Program-made: the position numbers and the translations under genes | DNA from: Callaeas wilsoni | Taxonomy: Eukaryota > Chordata > Aves > Passeriformes > Callaeidae | Length of the DNA stretch: 64,000 nt | Assembly (NCBI GenBank): GCA_013398955.1 | Contig: VWPU01014917.1 | Span: forward strand, 62,001 to 126,000 | Reading direction: 5' to 3' | In this document: positions 23,346 to 36,986 of the stretch, in pieces | Layout: each line of letters opens with the position of its first letter | How positions within the stretch are numbered: the first letter of the stretch is position 1 | Notes under the pieces: generated by a model | The model's database searches: none | Told to the model about the DNA's origin: nothing | Seen by the model: the letters and a program-made list of their open reading frames with translations, nothing else

Positions 23346-26300
23346 AGTGCTGCTCTTGGGTTGAAGTCATTAGAGAACTGCTTGAAGAGTTCACTTGTAC
23401 ATTCCCTATATAATTTTAGCAGCCTGCTCACAGGCTTAGTTATGCCAGGCATGATACTGAAGAGCATTTATTATCTTTGGAAACCGTTGACATGACAAAA
23501 ACACATGGGCTGAAATTGTTCTGTAAGCTCATATTGTAACCAGTTGAAGTCAGCTTTAGATAAAAACGTTCTCTCTGTTTTCTTAGTTGTCTTATTTCGT
23601 TGATAAGTATCATGACACCATAGTACATTCAGAGGCAAAAATAGAAGAAAATTAAGTTACACATTCACTTTATTTCCATTAGATGATTAATTGGTAATTA
23701 AAAAGAAAAAAAAAATAGTTGCAACAGTTTGTAGGTGTTAGCCCTGGAATATTACTTGCTGCTTTTAATTCCCAATTCTCTGTTAAGCCTCACTTTGCAA
23801 AGATTGTCCCATTTGCCCCAAAGTTCAGGAACAATGAAAAGCATTATTTGTGCTGAATGTTCTTTGAGTGCTCACCAGTAATGGTCATTTGAGTTGACTG
23901 TGGAGCTGAAGTCATGGTGATGCTAAAGGTAGGAGTGAGTGCTTCAAGTTGTATGCCTTAGTCAGAAAGGGGTTAAATGCCTTTAGTTCCCAGAAAAAAT
24001 AAAATCTCCTTAGGTGATTTCCAGCTGAAATCATGACCTTTTTGGATGCCAGTGTAAAATTAGTATCAGTCAAATAAGGGTGGGGATTGAAATGTTAGGT
24101 CATGAGCATTATTTGATTGAGTAGCAGCAGGTTTGATTTCACAGTTTAAGAGATCTCTGAATTCCCAGATCAGTCTGTTACTTAGTTCAGTTCCTTTATT
24201 TGACAAACTTAACTAGGATGTACAAAAAAAGGGAGGGATATGTGTATGGATGGATGTACTCATGTTTAATATGTGTATAAATCTGTTAAAGACAATGAAA
24301 AAGCCAAAGTCTTGGAAAGATTAAACATGTACTTCAGTATAGTGTTGAAAGAAGAAGCTATTAGAATTACAACACCAAGTGGGATTTGAAAATGCCTTTC
24401 TTGCCAGACACAAAAACAAATTCCATTTTATTTTTCTCTTCTTATTTCAGTAAGAAGGATTTCTTCTCATTCCTGTGGGAATGGTCACGCTTTTGAGCAG
24501 ATTGGTCTCTCTTTAATTAAGATCTTGGATATATCACTAACCAAAGTTTCCATGTAATAAATTCTTCTTAGAAAAATGCAGATGCTGTTTATGTGTTTTT
24601 ATTTTAGTGTGAGCTTGTGAGGGAAGGCTTCAGTGAAGACACAAGGTCAACAATGAAGCATAGGAAGTAGTTTGCATTCACAGGATGGGAAAGGTATTGA
24701 AATAAGTAATTTTAGATCTGTTTCTGTATCCCAGTTTGGTTTATGTTTTCCCTTTCATAAATGAAGGATCAAATCTGTGTCTTCAGAACTTCTAGTCTTG
24801 CTAGGGGTTTTATACAAAGAGATTCTGAGGTTACATGGGTGCTTCATGAAAAAAATCATCTCTTTTCACAGTTCCATTAGCTGGTGGAATACAGACTGCA
24901 TATTGCAGTCATTTTTGATGTACAACAAGCATCACTCAAGTCTCTGGTCCTGTAAGCATAACCTTCATTGTATTTTCACATAGGTCTTCTTATCTTCCTC
25001 TCATCATTTTTGCTTAAAAAAATCCAACAACATCAACAACAAACCAGCCCAACCCTGGCAAGTTTTTCTATAATAATGAGCAATAAACATTAGTGGTAGG
25101 TGTATTGCTCAAGCCTTGGGCACAAGCATGGGGTTTTGTTGCTGCTGACTTGTTCCAGTAACCCATGCAGCAGTGCTTGTGTTGACAAAAAAGAAAGTGT
25201 CTTTGCCCTACTTGTCTGCCATGACAGCCTTGGTGTGCGAGTTTCAGGTTGTCTGTAAGTAGCTTGTGGATATCTCATTTCATTTATTCCTGCTTTGCAT
25301 AGCTTGGAGCCTGTTACGGAGCACGTTTGGCTTTTGGGTCAGCATCGTGTGTGCGAGTTCTTGCAAAATGATGACTGGAGTGATTCCAAGCAGACTTTCT
25401 CAGGGATTAATCATCCTCGGTAGTACTGCACGTGTAAGGCGCTTCCACAGTAGAATCCTGCTTCAGAGATTCTTGTACCTCCACAGTAATACAGTGCTTG
25501 CCAGGGCGAAACTTAATATTTAATATCTCCATCTGACACATGACAAGCCTTTTCAAACAAACTGAGAAAAATCCATCTTCCCATTTTTCTTAGTGTTGAA
25601 GTTAGACCCTGACGGAGGCCCATGGTTAATCCGTTTGTTACATTCCAGTAAATAGATGGCTTGTCTGTACTTTCCTTTAGCTTTGAAAATTACACATGCA
25701 GTATAACCTTCTCCGTGTCCATGCCTTTAACATTTCTAAAGGTAAATTTTAAGTGGAAAATGAGCATTTTGTCACACAACTTCTATTCATGTTGTTTACA
25801 GACCTTCAGAGTCCAGCCAGCCTAATCAGTAGGGTGTCCTTTTAGTGTGCTCCAGAGGTGGTAGCTATGACGCTGGGTTGTAGGTTCCTGCAACACCCCA
25901 CGAGTTTCTATGAAGAGAAGTTCACCAGCAGAAGACTGTCTTGACTTGCAGGAAGCTGCATTGTGATGGCATCCTCTGGCATGTGCTATTTCCCAAGTGA
26001 GAATTGTTGCTGAGATTTTGCACTGAACAGTGAACGTAGCTCATCTTTCTTCACCTTGGAGCTGGTTCAAAGCTCTAATCCTTTTTTTAATTCAAGCATC
26101 ACGGTGTTGTTTCAGAGAGCATCTCTTGCACATTTCCTGTTTATACATGTGCCTGACTTCACTGGGTCACCTTGAGAGTTGGAGTCATAAGCAGATTGTG
26201 AATGAGAAACCTCTCTCTGCGTGATGGGTGGTTTTTCTATGAGTACAACCCAACTTTGATCTAGTTTTCTGGAGTCTGGAGTTTCATGTTATTAGGAGAT

Positions 26301-26382
26301 AAAATGTTAATAATATTTTTGTGCTGGTTTGCGTTTGGATTCCGCCTCTTTTGGTGGTAATAAAATACTAACAACATTAAGT

Positions 26383-26505
26383 ATATTTGAATATAATAGA
26401 ATATTTCAGTTGGACGAGACAAGCCCCTTGTGAACCCATGTTGACTATGCCTGATAACCGCATTATTCTCTAAATGCCTTTCAAAGATTTTCAAAACATA
26501 TTTCA
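26383..26505 (-). mobile_element. CR1 LINE fragment, internally deleted (RT piece joined to 3' end)
   Basis: Read on the minus strand, about 26494 down to 26414 encodes KIFERHLENNAVIRHSQHGF followed by TRGLS. This matches the CR1 non-LTR retrotransposon ORF2 reverse-transcriptase stretch that carries the conserved S-Q-H-G-F motif and normally continues into K-S-C-L-T-N-L. Here the coding part stops after GLS and passes straight into CCAACTGAAATATTCTATT, which resembles the CR1 3' end (a 'CCAACTcaggATATTCTATGATTCTATG'-type end). The rest of ORF2 and most of the 3' UTR are therefore missing, so the copy is dead. What is seen is the motif and the junction; the family assignment rests on knowledge of avian CR1; the internal deletion is inferred. 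The boundaries are approximate to about 10 bp. Confidence 0.8.
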
Positions 26506-26689
26506 GAACACTTGCATGAAGAAGCAGAAGCTGTGCTGTCTTGAATATCCAGGAAGAAAATGTGATAATCTGAGTAAAGATTTTTGTCTCTTTGAGACAC
26601 TGTTAGATGTATACCATCCATCTTCCCAGTTATGTTAATTGCAATTAATGCAAGGGTTTTGTTGTAACAGGAGCTGTGCTTCAATATTC

Positions 26690-26738
26690 CTTGGGTCCCT
26701 TCCAACTATCCTTAGAGGATATTCTATGATGCTATGAA
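26690..26738 (+). mobile_element. CR1 LINE 3' end
   Basis: The sequence TTGGGTCCCTTCCAACTATC, followed by a short insert and then GATATTCTATGATGCTATGAA, is the typical CR1 3' terminus with its short ATTCTATG-type terminal repeats. The element is on the plus strand, opposite to the CR1 fragment that ends about 300 bp to its left. Sequence upstream to about 26635 may belong to the same copy but is too diverged for me to claim. Confidence 0.75.
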
Positions 26739-27063
26739 CACTTAAAAACTCTTCTCCAAAATGCAGTTTAAAATGTTCTGCAAGCTGGCAGTCTGTTGTT
26801 TGCTCTGTGTGTGTGTAATTATACCATCTGCAGGCTAAACAAAAAGTTAGGGAAGTGGTTGTCAAGCCTTTGAATGGGCTGTGTAACCTTTCAGTAAGAT
26901 AGCACATGGAACATTTAAGTGGCCATTTCTTTTCTTAGTCTGTTTAGAGATAGCAAAGGGTTCCTTAAAGGACTTCTGAAATGTGGCACTTAGGCTCACT
27001 TTTGCAAAGTATTTTGGTGGAGTCTTTTGTTTGCTTGTTTGTTTTCAAAGTTAATGATATTTA

Positions 27064-27086
27064 TATTTATTTATTTGTTTATTTAG
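27064..27086 (+). repeat. (ATTT)n-like low-complexity tract
   Basis: Imperfect ATTT/GTTT units. A (TTTG)-like stretch lies just upstream at about 27026-27046. Confidence 0.8.
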
Positions 27087-28367
27087 TGTGAATGCCAGGA
27101 ACAGTTGTTCTTTGGTTTACGAGAAGATTTCTGGGAAGATAATTAGAAGTTGCTGCTTCAGGTGTCCTTTTAGTTCTCCTACTTTAACTGAAAGAGAAAT
27201 AACCTTGACCAATTTGTATTTTCTTTTGAATGTGTTGTTAGCTGCTAGAAATTATGTGGAAAGTACTGTTACTTCATGTTCCTGGGGAAAAATATCTTCT
27301 GTTCTCAGTTGTTTGGCTTTATCCTCTATTCTTATTGTACCCACATTTTGCTGCCTCATATTTATCAGGAGGTTCTTTATGTTAGGCAAAATTCCAAGGG
27401 TGGTTAGAGGCAGAGAGTAGTCAGCAATGATCCTGCAGTGATTGTCATGAACCTTCAATGGGCCTCAAGTGCAGTTTTATCCACTTGGCTTCTCACATTT
27501 TGTAAGTGCATTTTTTAAAAGAGGAAGGAGTTCATGTTTTAATAATAAAATGTCCATTTGTTCACATGCAGTGACTTAGTCAAAGCTTGGAAGTCTTTCC
27601 TCCCTTTATTTCTGTGGTGCCAGAAACTTAGAATACCCACTTTGTTAGCTGATCGTGGCATCTTCCTGCCTGTAGTAATTCCGTGTGGGAACGGCAATGG
27701 TTTTAAGTGTGCTCATCCAACTGGACTTGTAGAAACTGCAGTGTCTGCTTGTCATGTAGAAAGAAATATGCAAATCCTAACTAACATAAAACAATAGGAG
27801 CAATAGGGGTGTTTCACAATTTCAAGCAGTTCTGGAAAATGAAATACTATGTGCCAAGATTTGACACATCATAACTCTGCCACTATTGTTCTCCCTCCCT
27901 GGCAAGAAGAGGAATAAAATGGGGTAATACGATTAACCTGCCATATAGCTGATGAGAAATACTGTGAAAGCAGTGAGAAGAGAGGGAATTTAGGAAGAGA
28001 ATTCAGCAACGTTGGCTGGTGTGTCCTTTGCCTTCTGCAGGGCTGCATATCAAGGAGGCTGATGAGTTTTTGCACCTCTCTTTTCACTATAAAGAAAGGT
28101 GTATTGAGAAGTCCTGCTTATGTTGTATCTGCTACTGCTTAAGGAGAACTGATCAGAAAAAAAAAATATCCTCTGTAAAACCTGATGTATAATTGGAATT
28201 TATAATCTATTACAGCTGAACAACTCCTGAAATTACATTTTTCAAACAGCAGCTCTACTATACTGTAGTGCTCTAACATCTTTCTAGAGACTAGAGGACA
28301 AAGCAAAAGCACTAGCTCATCCACAGATTTTTAGTGAGTAACTCATGTTACTAACTAAAATGAGTAT

Positions 28368-28382
28368 GAGAGAGAGAGAGAG
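28368..28382 (+). repeat. (GA)n microsatellite
   Basis: About seven GA units in a row. Confidence 0.9.
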
Positions 28383-31300
28383 AATGAGCTCCCAACTGGG
28401 TTTAGCGTCTGTTGCAATGTACTTAAGAAACGGTAATATTTTGTGCTTCTTCCTATTATTTCTCTAACAACAGATACTTAAAAGGAGAAGGAAGGAGCTG
28501 CTGTACACAAGCTGGATGTTCACCCATCCCAGTTAGTGATGAGTGGTGTGGAAGCATTTAGGTGGGGTGGCACAGCTCAGGTCTGAACTTTGTGTGCAGG
28601 CTGACTTGTTGCCATGATTCTTTTGAGAATCACAGGCTGACATCCATTCAACAGTAACTTGAAGTGAAGAAAATCATTTAATGAGCAAGTCATAATGCTT
28701 TCAAGACTTTGGACAAGCTCACCTTTCTTGCTGATGCATTTGAAGCCACCCTTCCTAGGGAAGTGTGTGAATTTTGCAAGATTCATTCTCTATGGAATTT
28801 CTTTTCAAGAATCCTTTCTGCATTTCTTGAAAAAGTCTTTAACTATTTCACATCATCCAACTTCGCTTCAACTTTCTGTGGATTCAGGGTGCTCCCGATG
28901 CAGCTGGCTTTCCAGTGGTCTGCAGAAATGTCCTTGCCATGCTACAAATCCTTTTATCTTTCATATGTCTCCTTTTCACTGGGAAGACAAATAATCCTGT
29001 TGATTTTCCATGAGTCTGTCTGAGGTTGATAAAGGAGCCCTTAGCCTGGCCCTTACGGTGGTATCAGAGTGACAAGGTGGCTCTGTAGGAACCAGGAGGT
29101 TCCTACTTGTGCCAGGTCCACATACCCCTGCTGGACAGCCTGTCTGTACCTCTCATTCCAAACATTTGTGTAAGGTCCTCAAGAAACATACATGCCATCG
29201 TTTGGCTCTGCTCCTGTTTATGGAAAGAGGCTCAGGACCTAACCATGTATTTTGCTCTTGTTCTTTGTTATTTGAAACACATGACTGTAATTCAGTTTAA
29301 GACTTCGTGGTAGCACTTTCCATGCCTCTTATGCTAACATAAATGTGCTGATTTGAAACATGACTTTTGGATCTATATAAAACCAGGAAAGACAAGGGGC
29401 AAGAGGGATGGGATTGAAGGAGAGGAAATCAGGCACAAAGAGAGCAGGTGGAATATGTTTTTTGTCTACTTTGTTAGATAACCTTGAAAAATAACAAAGG
29501 GTTTAAGGGGTTTTTTGGCTGAGTGCCTGCTGTGAATAGAGATGCATTTCTGTAACCTGAAGGAGAGTTATGTGCCTTGTCATAAAGCTGTTCATGTTCT
29601 TAGGATAAGACTAGTATTTCTTTTCTCCTAATTGTTTTCTCCCCTCCCCTGATGCTTGCTTGAATTGAGATGGTCTTACAGAGCCAGAATTTACTTTTGT
29701 GAGATGTTTTGTGCTTTATTATTGCTGTGATATACTGAGCCCTTTTTTTTTCTTTCCATTCTTCTTTTGTCTTTTCTATACTGGTGAGAGAGAGATCTGG
29801 AGATTTGATTTGTTGATATATGTTGGGTTTTTTTTTTTCCCCTTGGGGATATTTATTTCTTCTGTCTGATTTCTCCCTCACACAAGTGCCAAGACGTTAT
29901 GGGTTAAACGTGAAAAAGCATTTCTGCTAAAATCAAACAGTAATACAATATGGTAAAATTTGAACATTTGTGAAATGTTTTTTAATATTATGAGTTTATA
30001 GCTTTGTCCAATTCACTGGTGATTTAAATTATTTTTAAGAGCCTTAAAATGGCAAAACCGTGCTACAGAATTAAAAAGAGAAAAACAAAACCCAGAAGAA
30101 CTAAAACAGCCTGAAACTTTTAAAATTTTCTTATTCTGTTGATTATGGCACATTATGGAATACGTTCAGAGCTACTTGGCTGCAACAGCATCTTGAAAGA
30201 CAAATGAGGAGGTGGTGGGACTGTTTACTGAGATTAGTCTTTCTACTTGGATCTTGCTTTTAATGTAACGTCCTGTGTTAGAATGATGAGCGAATTTTTC
30301 CTTGGTCTTCCTTGCTTTGGTGGGTACTGGACTCCAACACTATTTTAATTTATTTAATTTTCTCCTTTGCCAAAAAATCCCATGATTTTGCAAAGGAGTT
30401 TAGCTACTCCAAAGTAAGGGTGAGGCTTGCGCTGCTGGTGCTTAGGTATTGCCTGCAAAACAGAGCAAAAAAAATCTAAACCAAATCCCAGGCCACTGAT
30501 ACATGTTTCATTACGGTATTCATAGTGTTAATTTACAACAAAAAGAAAAAGCATGCTGGCCTGTAACAAAAATTTTAAAATAAAAGAAGTTGTTTTGTTC
30601 TGTTTATTCTCCCTCTTTACCTCCCTTTCAAAAAGACGTTTTAACAATTTTGAGAAACTAGTGCACAAATGCCTTTTTCTCCTTGTACCTTCACCCAGCA
30701 AAACCAGGATAGTGTGTATCCCTGACTGACATTTTCTCCTGTGAGAGGCAGGACAGCTTGTGCAGCTGGAACTTGACAGGGGTAAAGCATTTGGCACAGG
30801 ACAGCAGCATAAGTCAAATGCCCCACTGTATTAACTGCCCTCAGAAATGCTGCTTTTGGGTATAGACTGCAAGAGAAATTTCTGTGATGGGTTAGTTTCA
30901 AAGTCATAAATTCTCTCAAATCATGCTTGTTGAAATTTGTGCTTTCATGGATTTTTTTTATGAAGTCTTTGAGAGTTTTCATTGACAGTCTGTGCAGTAT
31001 TTATGGATCATGCTGCCACTTTGAGAAAAACTGAAAAATAAATTCTAATCTTTCTACCACGGTAGAACTTCATTAATATTTCCCAGAGAAATCTTTTTTT
31101 GTAAGTACTTAAGCCAAATTTCTGAAAATAATTGAAGAATAGACATCTAGACCATGGTGTGACTTTGCTAAACCTATCAGTTCATTTCTTTTGCATACAA
31201 ATAGAAAAGGAGTACTTTGTGTGGCTGGTTTCTGAGTTTTCCCTGAGCTCAGCCTAGAAAGCAAACAGGCAGTCTGTGATGTGTCTTCATCTGTAAGAAT

Positions 31301-33666
31301 GATTTAACACCAAGAAATGTCAGTATTAGCAGAGGAGCAAGTGGATATAGAGCAAATGTATGCTAAATGCCTTCAAGGAAACTATTTGTGATAATTCAAT
31401 GGAATGTTCAGAACATCTAAACAAAGAAAAAATAAAAGAAGCCAATTGTGTCAGCACTGTGATTTTGTCTGTTTTCTACCCTGCCCCCTTAAATTTTAAG
31501 AAATCCAACTTTCTTGACTTCCAAAGTGAGATACTGTTCTGCTATGTGTTGAAGAAAACTGAGTTTGGGTGTAAACCAGTAGCCTCTGGGCAGCCCTGGC
31601 ATGTGCAGCAAATGGTGTGAGTGAGTGTTAAAAGGACTTTTGTTTGCTGCTTCCTGTGTGCTATTGTATTTGTTTGCTGCTCAGTGAATAGTAGTAAGGC
31701 ATAAAGAAGAATAAGCTGTAGTAATGAAGGGCAGAGACATCTCAAAGAAATTGATTAACGTCTTAAGTTGCTGAATGGCTCAAAAAGTGCAGGCTTGCTA
31801 TTGTCAGTTTTAATTTTCTCTGGGTGTATTTCACATGTTACTTGCATCAGTCATGATACAGAATAGAGTACTGGGTGTACCTTAATTCTTTGTGACAGTG
31901 CCATTTTTACTTCTGTTTATTCTTTGTAATTTCACTTATTTGTCTTCTGAGGTCCAGGCAACAAAGAAAGATACCCGACCTCATCACAATTTAAGAAATG
32001 TCATTATTCAGATCCATTCTTTGTACTTTGTCTAAATTATCATGGACCTTTTTGCATGATCCATATGATGATGTACTTTGGTTCTTCTTCGGTAAAATTT
32101 GCTGTGATGAGTTTTTGGGTGTTCAGTAATAAATGCGTAGACAGAGACGGAAGTCTAATGGCACACATTTTTTAAGTGATATTTAAATTAAAGTGTCCAA
32201 ACTCTTGCATGCCTAAACAGTATCCAAATCCTACTGCAGCTTTGTGCCAGCCTCTTTGGGCTGGGCTGTAGTTATTTTCATAACTAATGGTGAACTTATC
32301 TCTATATAGTGAGATTTTGTGCTCCTCTGTCTTGTGTCTGAGGTCTATTTCTGTCTGAGGCTGCTGAAAACTTGATGATACACCTCAAATCTTTGTACTT
32401 GAGATCGTTTCAGTTAGTCACAAACCCCAGAAAATCATGGTATTTTGAAAAAGAGAGAAGACACACTGTAAATGTTCACTCTCGATATCAGTGCCGTCAG
32501 TGGTACCAGTGTTGGTCTGGAATGGGGAAGGAGCTTTCCCAAGTCTTCTGTTATATGAGTTATTAGCAGGCAGCTAGTTCGAGTTGTACCATGGCTGAGC
32601 TGTTCACCTTGAAATGTTTTCTTTTTAATTTGCTGAACATATGTCAAGTTTTTGTCTGGTTCAGGTCTGAAGGAAACACAGGTTCTGTAATTGATAGTCA
32701 GTAGTTTAAAGTTTAGTAGTATCAAGAGAACTCACCTGAGGTTAACTGAGTTTTGATGTATTGAGAAAAACATACTGTAGAATGATGGGATTTAAAAAAA
32801 GAGGGATATAATTTTAAGAAACAAAACACATGGCAGAGGAACTTTTAGCTTATCAATAAAACACCAAGTGGTTAATTCGGTTTAATACCATTATGCCGGA
32901 GCTGACACATAGGCTGCAGGCTTCAGTGACTTCATATAGAGAAAGGGAAGGTTGACTTCACGAGTCTGCAGCAGTGGGTACACAAAACTTAACTCTCAAA
33001 TATTTACCATGTACAACAAATGCAGAGAGTTTTATTAATACATGCTGCATTGAATGCAGTTCAGTATCTTTGTAAAGTCATTGCCACATATTATACTCAC
33101 TGCACTGCTGAAGTTACATAGAGGATCTGAGACAGAATGTAAAGTATAGTATTAGGGACTCTTGCCTTGTTATTACTTCATCATTGAAAACGTTAAACAG
33201 CAGGAAGGTTTCTCATGAGAGGCTCAGATTTTCCTTGTTTCCAGATATCTCCAGTGCCATCAAACTGCCGAGCATTATAAAGTAATTTTGTAATGTTGTT
33301 TATCAAATTAAACTTGAAACAGTTACTCTCAAGCTGTTTATCTTGGAAGTTTGTTACTTCTATTTTAGGCCCGAAAAAACATTTGAATTTCCTTTGTGTT
33401 TCCTTCCATCTCCTAATTGAGTCCATTGCTGTGCTATCATTCTTTATAAACCTTGGTTTGAACAATATACTCCACTTAAAGGAAAAGTAGTAGCAAAATC
33501 ACTAATAATTGAGTGCATCAGAAATGTCTTGAAATGGTAAATATTTAATTTTAAGAAAATTAAAATATTGTGCTTTTGGAAGCTAGATTACAGTGAGATT
33601 TGTCCCTAAAACTGAGATGCCTAAAATTTCACTTTATTTTCCATCTCTGTGAGGTCTAGGCCAGTT

Positions 33667-33696
33667 GAAACAAGTTTTAAAGAAACAAGTTTTAAA
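33667..33696 (+). repeat. Tandem duplication, 2 x 15 bp
   Basis: GAAACAAGTTTTAAA occurs twice head to tail without mismatch. Confidence 0.9.
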
Positions 33697-33872
33697 ACAT
33701 AAAATAAAATACTTTTGTGCAAAGTGAACACCAGTCTAGCTTTAGACATCCAAGGTGATTGCTCTCAACTACCTTCTGGATATACCTGCCTTGCCCAGTA
33801 TGTATGTAGGATACATACCTAAGTACAAATATCTGAGTCCTTCTCTAGCACCGGTCTCCTCTTTTCTGTCAG

Positions 33873-33901
33873 GAATTTAAAGACCCCCACAGAATGCCCA
33901 G
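33873..33901 (+). other. Candidate 29-nt microexon
   Basis: GTCTCCTCTTTTCTGTCAG on the left is a textbook acceptor, and CAG followed by GTAAGTACC on the right matches the donor consensus fully. In the frame that takes one base to finish a codon, the segment encodes NLKTPTECP and leaves one G. That G joins the TC of the candidate exon at 39444 to make GTC (Val), so the two are phase-compatible across a 5.5-kb intron. A second frame (EFKDPHRMP) is also open. Phase agreement has about a one-in-three chance of arising at random, so it is support, not proof. Confidence 0.25.
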
Positions 33902-36839
33902 GTAAGTACCTAAGTGTGGTAAAACCTTGCCAAATGTAGCTAGAGTTTTATTGCAGTATTGTCATTCTGTGAGCAGACCAGCCTCAGTCTCCGTGGCACT
34001 AATGTGACTGTACCCGTGGTGTGAGGGCTGTACCAAAAGAGCCTTTTACTGATTTAAGACAAAAACTGAAACAAACAAACAGTCTAGGTACGTCACCATT
34101 CAAAAATAAAGTCTTGAGGAATACATTGGATATAAAAATTTGAATTTCAGACAAAACGTTTCAAATGTCATTCTAATCCTCTGAATAATGGTTGAGCTTT
34201 AAGTAACAAAATTTTGCAAAGAAGCCTGAAGAATTCCTATGTGACATCTTATAGCTTGGATACAGATTACTGTCTTCATTGTCATCTAGCAGTTCAGTTT
34301 TCATTTCTCTGTGCTAACGAGTCCTCAACTCAGTTTTGAGCTTTCTAATTATTTTTTATCTTTCATTGGTGGTGAACATGCTTTTCTGCCAGTGTTCTCT
34401 TAATACACTAATAAATCCTCTCACAAGAATTTATTTAATAAGAAAACAGTTCACTCTGCAAGAAATCTACAATTTTAAAAATTGTATTAATCTTCAGTTA
34501 TTTACTGTGAGAAGAGTCTGCATAATTCTTGCAGGCAGTGCTTGTTCTCCGGCTTGTTTGTGAGAAATCTATTGTGAAGAGCAGTATTTCAAATCCCAGG
34601 CTGTGTTGTTGACCTCTATTATAAAGCTCATGGATTAGGTGGTACTCTGATCTGTTCCCCAAAGTAAGAGCCACAAGATTAAAGTGCATTTATAGTGTAA
34701 ATATTTGTATTTGCTCTCAAAACTCTCCGTGCAGAAGCTATCAAAATAATACTTAATGTGCCTTTTTTCAGAAAAGCCCACCAAAATCTTCACTAGCAGC
34801 TCTTTGCAACACAACTGATGAAAGCTCATCTTTCTTAAAATTGTCTAAATAAACATCCTCTACCATAATCACTTAGGATTTTAATCTCCACATACCTGTT
34901 TTCAGTATTATTTTAAATGTTTGATGCTTCAAAAATTGTTGGTTCTGGGTTTAATCATCATCTAAAGAACAACTCATTTAAGAAAATTTTCAGGTATTTT
35001 TACTTGATGAAATCAAATTGCAGAGTTTGAAAGATGGCTGAAACATGGGGAATTTTCCAGTGTAGTGTTCATAGAACAGTTCAACAGAAGCTGTAGGAAG
35101 CATTCAGTACTACTGCCTGGTCAAATGACATCACCACTGTTATTTTAACTTAAGGCTCACCAAGATTTTGTCAAAGATAGCTTCATGTACACAGGATTTA
35201 CAAATGTCGCTAGAACAAGGAAATCATTCATTCACTTTCCCTTTAACCACCTCTAGGTGAAAGATCAGGAGGAAAATAGTAGTTGACCTGCAGTCATCCT
35301 CCACTGTAGATGCCGTTGGCATCCAAAAGCTCTCTCCTAAGAGTATCTTGAACTGTGCTTTTCTTCCCCAAACAGACAATTCCTCATTGTTGCCATACAT
35401 GAAAGCCTGAACATCAAAGAGAAGCAGATGCTTAAGGAAGAATAAGGAAACCCAGCTATCTAAGGAGCCCTGTGTGGATAAGCAGCAGCAAGCATAGATG
35501 TTTGGCTGAGAGAGAGCGGGCGTTTGGTTTTGAGGGAGTGAAAGGGCGGTGTTGGAGCTGATGCTCCTGTGTGGAGCATCACTGCCATTCATGTCTTAAG
35601 TGGAGATCATGGCAGCAGGATGTGCTACAAGGCCAGCCCGGGACCGAGGTTGTACAGCTCCTCTGGACATCTGTGCATGAGCACACATGTGCTTGCACTC
35701 AGCCCTGAGGAGTGTTCGAAACCAGATGGAAGGCCTGGGTAATGTTCACATCACCTCATAGCATTTCACATGTGGCTTCTTCAAAGCAGGCAATAGTAGC
35801 AGTGCAGCACAGGCAAAGACCTTAGCTCAGCCATAGCTTTGATTATTACCTGAACTGGATGGTGCAGATGCCTTCTGTCAGTAAATACATGACAGTGACA
35901 CGCTATGTAGGATTTGCTGTATTTGCCACAGCAGTGCCACAAATCACATCCAAGTCTAAAAGACAAAGCAATATGGTGTCTATTTCTGCATGTACAAATA
36001 GGAGTATTTTTACCTACTGCTGGAAATAAGGCTTAATTAAAATGATTTTGGGGAGGGAGGGCAGGGAATAGGGGCAAACTAGTGTAAGTACCTTTCAGAG
36101 TACCTTGATATAGAGCCTTTTGTGCCTACATCAGCAGTTTAAAGGCAGTCTAGCTTAACTACATAGCTGTAGTTGGCATACATAGCTATACTTAAATCTG
36201 AATGAACCTCGTTTCTTCCCTGCCAGTCACTGAGACCTGCAGAACCCAAGAATAACTGTTTCATTCCCACAGTTTGGTTCCGTTGTTGTGAGAAAATTCC
36301 TAGCATGGACTCAACATCAGCTGCAAGAGCCTGGCACAGAGTCTGAAAGTTGATTTGTCCTCTATGGGATGTATATTAACTGGTGTCTAGGAATTTGTTT
36401 TAAAATGGAGATTCTAGAAATCCCACCTGTTTTGAACTCACTGACTTCATGCACATGCGCACAGACACGTAACTGAAAATGCACAACATCTGGAAGACGG
36501 CTGTAAATGCCATTGGCTTTTCTGAATGGTAAAAAGATTGGATAATGTTTTATGTGAGCTTCTGATAATATCACTTCTAAGGAATATTATTCACATCTGA
36601 ATCATCCATTTGTTTTCATGCTGTTCTCTGTCACTACAGCTACTTCAGGACTTTCTCACATATTCTGCCAAAGATTAGTCACTGTCCCATTGACATTGTG
36701 TACAACCTCTTCTTCTCCTAAGGGCCAGGGTCTTTTTTCCAGTTGTATTGTGGTGGTAGTTTGGGTCAGTGCTTTTGTTGTGGCTCTTTGGAGATGGGTC
36801 TCTGATTTTGGCTGCTGTTTGCTTTAGGAATTGTGAGAG

Positions 36840-36986
36840 TATAAAAAGATCGCGTTGTGGTAAAACAGCAGAAACATCTGCTGAAGAGTGGGAGGAGGAG
36901 GAAGCTGTTAACCAAATGCAGCAGCAGGGAGCTTGCAGTTCCTCCTCCTCTGCTCTCACTGCTAGATGTGAACCTGCTGTAATAAA
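36840..36986 (+). other. TATA box and AATAAA spaced as in an LTR
   Basis: TATAAAAA at 36840-36847 is followed 141 bases later by AATAAA at 36981-36986, the order and spacing seen in the U3/R part of retroviral-type LTRs. No matching LTR ends, target duplication, primer-binding site or second copy is visible, so this may be coincidence. The stretch between is purine-rich (GGGAGGAGGAGGAAGC). Confidence 0.15.

Larger units (their letters stand above)
23346..33872. other. Non-genic stretch
   Basis: Holds the CR1 pair near 26.4-26.7 kb, the (ATTT)n and (GA)n tracts and an A/C-rich run at about 25018. No convincing exon is seen. Polypyrimidine runs at about 29742 and 29829 are not followed by usable exons. 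Confidence 0.5.

Noticed and set aside
25162..25252. Plus-strand segment between GACTTGTTCCAG and GTAAGTAG
   Set aside because: Two frames are open and the last exon base is T, which weakens the donor. The minus strand is equally open, so coding cannot be inferred.
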